The notes below the pieces were generated by a model that was given only the letters and a program-made list of their open reading frames with translations, made no database searches and was not told where the DNA came from. DNA of 64,000 nucleotides, taken from Lutibacter sp. Hel_I_33_5 (GTDB taxonomy: Bacteria > Bacteroidota > Bacteroidia > Flavobacteriales > Flavobacteriaceae). How positions within the stretch are numbered: the stretch's first letter is position 1; each line of letters starts with the position of its first letter. Positions 60,933-64,000 of this stretch are shown here, in pieces. The translations under genes and the position numbers were made by a program. Location: NCBI RefSeq assembly GCF_007827455.1, contig NZ_VISM01000001.1, forward strand, positions 2,457,501 through 2,521,500. The letters run 5' to 3'.

Positions 60933-62765
60933 TTAAGAATTATAAGGGATGCTTATTATTATTTTAAAACCATCATTTTCTTCAGTTTCAATATTAAAAC
61001 TTCCATTCATTAATGTAATTCTATCTTCAATATTCTTTAAACCATTACCTTTTTTTATTTTTTTAACCCCTTTACCATCATCTTTGTAAACTATAGATAG
61101 CAAGTTGTTATCTAATTTTATACTAACATTTGTGTGGTTAGCATCTGCATATTTTATATTATTAGCAATAAGTTCTTGAATTATTCTAAACGAATGTGTA
61201 CTGTAAGGCTCTATTAAACTTAGACTTATAGGAGATACTTGTTGATCAAATTTTTGACTATCTGTATCTTCTGGAAAAACATCTAATAACCTATTTATAA
61301 AAAGTTCTCCTTCTATAGAAGTATTATTTAGCTGATGTGACAAACCTCTAATCTCATTATAAGAATCTAGTAATTCATGAGATAAAGCTACGTTATTAAC
61401 CTCTGTTTTATGTGATAATTTTATTAAATTACTTGCAATACCATCATGTAATTCTCTACCAATTCTTCTTTTTTCTTCTTCGGTACTTTTTATAGAAGTT
61501 TGTAATAAATCTAATTGTTGTTGCTTCTTTCTTCTATGTATCCAAAATAATCCAGAAATTAAAACCAAAAGTAAACCAGCAAAACTAAGTTTAGTATTAA
61601 AACTTGATTTTTGAAGTTTAATTTCTTGTAGTTGACTTTCATTTTCTAGTTTTAATATTTTATTTTCTTTTTGTTGTGTTTGATATTTAGTTTCAATGTC
61701 TTTTACAAGTGCTGTTGTAGAATTATTGGATAAACTATCTGCTAATATTTTGAAATCAGAAACGTGATTATATGCATTTTTATAGCTCTTTGTTGCTGCA
61801 TATATTTTTGCTAACACTTTATTGGCATCTCTTTCAAACTCAGTTTGTTTTTGACTTTTTGCTTGTTCTAAACCTTTATTGGTAAATGAAATGGCTTTGT
61901 TATATTGTTTCTTTTTGTAATAGGTATCACCCAAACCAATATAAACCACAGCTTTTTCTGCTAAGGTAGCTTCAATAGAATTCATAATATCTAAAGCTTC
62001 TTTATATGATTTTTCAGCTTTATTTAACTGGTTTGTATCTAAGTAAATTGCACCTAAATTAACTAAAGAAAGTACTTGACGTCTAATATCTTTTTTCTCT
62101 TTAGAAAACTGTAATGTTCTTTCAAAATGATAGGTAGCTTTTTCTAAATTACCATCAGTATAAAAAATATTTCCTAGCTGATTTTCTATATTGGTATTCA
62201 AGTAAGTTCCAAAATTATTTTCTTTAATAATTTTTTGAATTTCATAACAATATTCTGCACTTTGATCATATAACTTCTGTCTAAAAGAAATTAAGGAGAT
62301 ATTAAAAAGTGAAATAATTTCTCTTTTTGGTGAGTCTAATTTTTTATATAAATCAATGGCCTTAAAAAAATAAGTCATTGCTTCTTTTAGCTTATTTTGT
62401 TGCGAATGTAATGAGCCTAAGTTAGCATATGTAGAAGCGATACTAGAAGTGTCTTTTACTTTTTCAAAACAAACAATTGCTTCATTATATTTTTCTAGAG
62501 CAGTATCGTAGTTCGTTTTTTCATAATAGGTAATTCCTTCACGCATTAAAGCCCTCCCTAATAATTCAGTTTGTTTTTTTTCTCTAGCTAATTCAATAGC
62601 TCTAGTAGAAAAAATAATACTAGAATCTAGTTTAAATTTCCTTCTATAATCAACAGATTTTTTAATGAATTCTTCAATTTCTGTAGAATCTTTTTTGTGG
62701 ATACTTTCTTGAGAAGAAACAACAAATGCAAATGAAATGAAAATGAGAGTAGTTAGTTTTTTCAT
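60933..62765 (-). CDS. TPR-sensor histidine kinase (HisKA_3 type)
   Basis: 610 aa. Signal peptide 1-19; six or seven TPRs in the periplasm (residues about 60-350); coiled coil and a membrane segment (LSFAGLLLVLISGLFWIH, about 393-410); HisKA_3 domain with phospho-acceptor H440 in RRIGRELHDGIASNL; HATPase domain with ELIANNIKYADA and DDGKGV. It works with the LuxR-type regulator downstream. The signal is unknown. Confidence 0.92.
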   Translation of the reverse strand: MKKLTTLIFISFAFVVSSQESIHKKDSTEIEEFIKKSVDYRRKFKLDSSIIFSTRAIELAREKKQTELLGRALMREGITYYEKTNYDTALEKYNEAIVCFEKVKDTSSIASTYANLGSLHSQQNKLKEAMTYFFKAIDLYKKLDSPKREIISLFNISLISFRQKLYDQSAEYCYEIQKIIKENNFGTYLNTNIENQLGNIFYTDGNLEKATYHFERTLQFSKEKKDIRRQVLSLVNLGAIYLDTNQLNKAEKSYKEALDIMNSIEATLAEKAVVYIGLGDTYYKKKQYNKAISFTNKGLEQAKSQKQTEFERDANKVLAKIYAATKSYKNAYNHVSDFKILADSLSNNSTTALVKDIETKYQTQQKENKILKLENESQLQEIKLQKSSFNTKLSFAGLLLVLISGLFWIHRRKKQQQLDLLQTSIKSTEEEKRRIGRELHDGIASNLIKLSHKTEVNNVALSHELLDSYNEIRGLSHQLNNTSIEGELFINRLLDVFPEDTDSQKFDQQVSPISLSLIEPYSTHSFRIIQELIANNIKYADANHTNVSIKLDNNLLSIVYKDDGKGVKKIKKGNGLKNIEDRITLMNGSFNIETEENDGFKIIISIPYNS

Positions 62766-62868
62766 GTTAAATTTTTATACAAGATAATAAAATGATTTTT
62801 CAAAGATACAATCTACAAAAAAACAAAAACATACGAATGTTGCTATGTTCCATTTTAATAATAGCATC

Positions 62869-62876
62869 TAGATTTG
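62869..62876 (+). promoter_or_regulatory. Candidate -7 box of the BspA-like gene
   Basis: TAGATTTG fits TAnnTTTG and lies 29 bases before the ATG at 62906. A TTG at 62840-62842 could be a -33 element, though the spacing (26 bases) is longer than usual. Confidence 0.4.
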
Positions 62877-62905
62877 TGATAACTAATCAAAAAAATAGTT
62901 AAAAC

Positions 62906-64000
62906 ATGAAAAAAAACATATACAAAAAAGTACTGTTTGTGATTTCTATGTTGCTTATAACCAATATAACAGCACAAAACTTTAGAACAGTTTGGCGCAC
63001 AACAGCACCGAACGAATCTATTACAATTCCAACAACTGGTAGTGGCTACAATTATACAGTAAATTGGGGCGATGGAGATTCTGATGCAGCACAAACTGGT
63101 AATGCAATGCATACCTATGTAAATGCTGGAGATTACACCGTTACAATTTCAGGAACTTTTCCTAGAATATTTTTTAATAATACTGGCGATAAATTAAAAA
63201 TACGTTCTGTAGAAGAATGGGGTTCTTCTATAGCGTGGACAAGTATGTTAAATGCTTTTTACGGTTGTACTAATTTAGTTAATAATGCAACAGATGTTCC
63301 AGATTTATCAGGAGTAACATTAATGATGAGAACTTTTTATAATTGTTCTAATTTAGGTACAGGATCTGCAACAAATTGGAATTCGTGGAATGTTAGTTCT
63401 ATTACAAGTATGTTTGCTCTTTTTCAAGGTGCTTCTTCCTTTAATAAGGACATTAGTAATTGGAATGTCTCTAATGTTAGTGGTATGAATTTTATGTTTT
63501 ACAATGCGTCTTCCTTTAATCAAAATATTGGTAGTTGGGTTGTTTCTAAAGTTACTAATATGAGCAATATGTTTGATGGGGCATCTGCATTTAATCAAAA
63601 TATTAGTAGTTGGAATGTTGAAAAAGTTACTAATATGTATAGTATGTTTAGAGCTACTGCTTTCAATCAAGATATAAGTGGTTGGAATGTGGTAAAAGTT
63701 ACTGATATGAGTATAATGTTTTTCTCAGCAACTTCTTTTGATCAAGATTTAAGTGGTTGGAATGTTGCCGCAGTTACAGATATGAGTAATATGTTTACCA
63801 ATGTAACATTATCAACAACAAATTACGATGCTCTTTTAGTAGGTTGGGACGCATTAAGTTTACAAAGTAATGTAACTTTTCATGGAGGAAATTCAAAATA
63901 TCAGTCAAATGCAGCCGTAAATGCAAGAGCAAATATGATTGCTTCTGATAATTGGACTTTTACAGATGGAGGAAGAGTAACTGTAGCTAATGAATGGACA
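62906..64000 (+). CDS. BspA-like leucine-rich surface protein, 5' part (cut by the window end)
   Basis: 365 codons are seen and the frame is still open at the last base. A signal peptide (about 1-24, ending NITAQN) is followed by a PKD-like segment (VNWGDGDSDAAQ, TVTISGTFP) and then DUF285/BspA-type repeats of about 24 residues: FNQNISSWNVEKVTNMYSMF, with variants such as FDQDLSGWNVAAVTDMSNMF. Such proteins are surface adhesins. A T9SS sorting domain is expected beyond the window. It is divergent to the LuxR/HisKA_3 pair. Confidence 0.88.
   Translation, partial: MKKNIYKKVLFVISMLLITNITAQNFRTVWRTTAPNESITIPTTGSGYNYTVNWGDGDSDAAQTGNAMHTYVNAGDYTVTISGTFPRIFFNNTGDKLKIRSVEEWGSSIAWTSMLNAFYGCTNLVNNATDVPDLSGVTLMMRTFYNCSNLGTGSATNWNSWNVSSITSMFALFQGASSFNKDISNWNVSNVSGMNFMFYNASSFNQNIGSWVVSKVTNMSNMFDGASAFNQNISSWNVEKVTNMYSMFRATAFNQDISGWNVVKVTDMSIMFFSATSFDQDLSGWNVAAVTDMSNMFTNVTLSTTNYDALLVGWDALSLQSNVTFHGGNSKYQSNAAVNARANMIASDNWTFTDGGRVTVANEWT

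Noticed and set aside
62855..63670. Minus-strand frames rich in Cys, His and Ile opposite the BspA-like gene
   Set aside because: They are the reverse reading of the BspA-type repeats; the plus-strand frame has a signal peptide and recognised repeats and remains open to the window end.

Overview
The window is about 30 percent GC. It carries Por-type (T9SS) C-terminal sorting domains, BspA-like and InlB-like surface repeats, TPR/LytTR two-component pairs, TAnnTTTG-type promoters and a tmRNA tag ending in NYALAA. These point to a marine Flavobacteriaceae genome (Bacteroidota, Polaribacter/Tenacibaculum-like; the genus is inference).

Left chromosomal part (1-23.3 kb): the end of a trp operon (trpC-F-B-A) with a strong terminator; two T9SS-exported proteins, one with a large perfect palindrome upstream; an FKBP lipoprotein; a LytTR regulator/kinase pair; an amidohydrolase/M28 peptidase lipoprotein pair; a beta-barrel/TPR pair; ftsE; and two glycosyltransferases around a 2OG-Fe(II) oxygenase.

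Central part (23,346-52,154): an integrated mobile island of 28.8 kb between two exact 18-bp copies of the 3' end of ssrA (tmRNA). It has a tyrosine integrase at one end, paired 9-bp candidate arm sites near both ends, and a MOBP-type relaxase with a MobC-like partner and candidate oriT. It also has a Toprim primase-like protein, a DUF3987 protein, an iteron-like cluster and a small HTH protein. Its cargo is (a) a damage-response/mutagenesis module (S24/HTH repressor, DnaQ-GIY-YIG nuclease, SRAP peptidase, DnaE-type polymerase, DinB-type polymerase) and (b) an array of seven one-direction gene cassettes.

The cassette array (24,813-38,138) is the main discovery candidate. Every cassette starts with GTT plus a cassette-specific sequence and ends with the reverse complement of that same sequence, followed by a foldable site. 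This is the logic of integron gene cassettes with attC sites, but no integron integrase is present and the site sequence is a conserved family of its own. The stem arms differ so that the strand opposite the genes folds with G.T wobbles while the gene strand would have C.A mismatches, which fits bottom-strand recombination. One cassette is a complete 5.4-kb restriction-modification operon. One attC-like site is split by an IS110 element whose upstream non-coding region folds like a bridge RNA, with a guide-like stretch matching the attC flank.

Right chromosomal part (52.1-64 kb): ssrA, an AlaDH/PNT-type dehydrogenase, a small regulator with two membrane proteins, a transglutaminase-fold protein, kdsA, an M28 peptidase, a TfoX-like protein, a LuxR/HisKA_3 two-component pair, and the start of a BspA-like surface protein cut by the window end.
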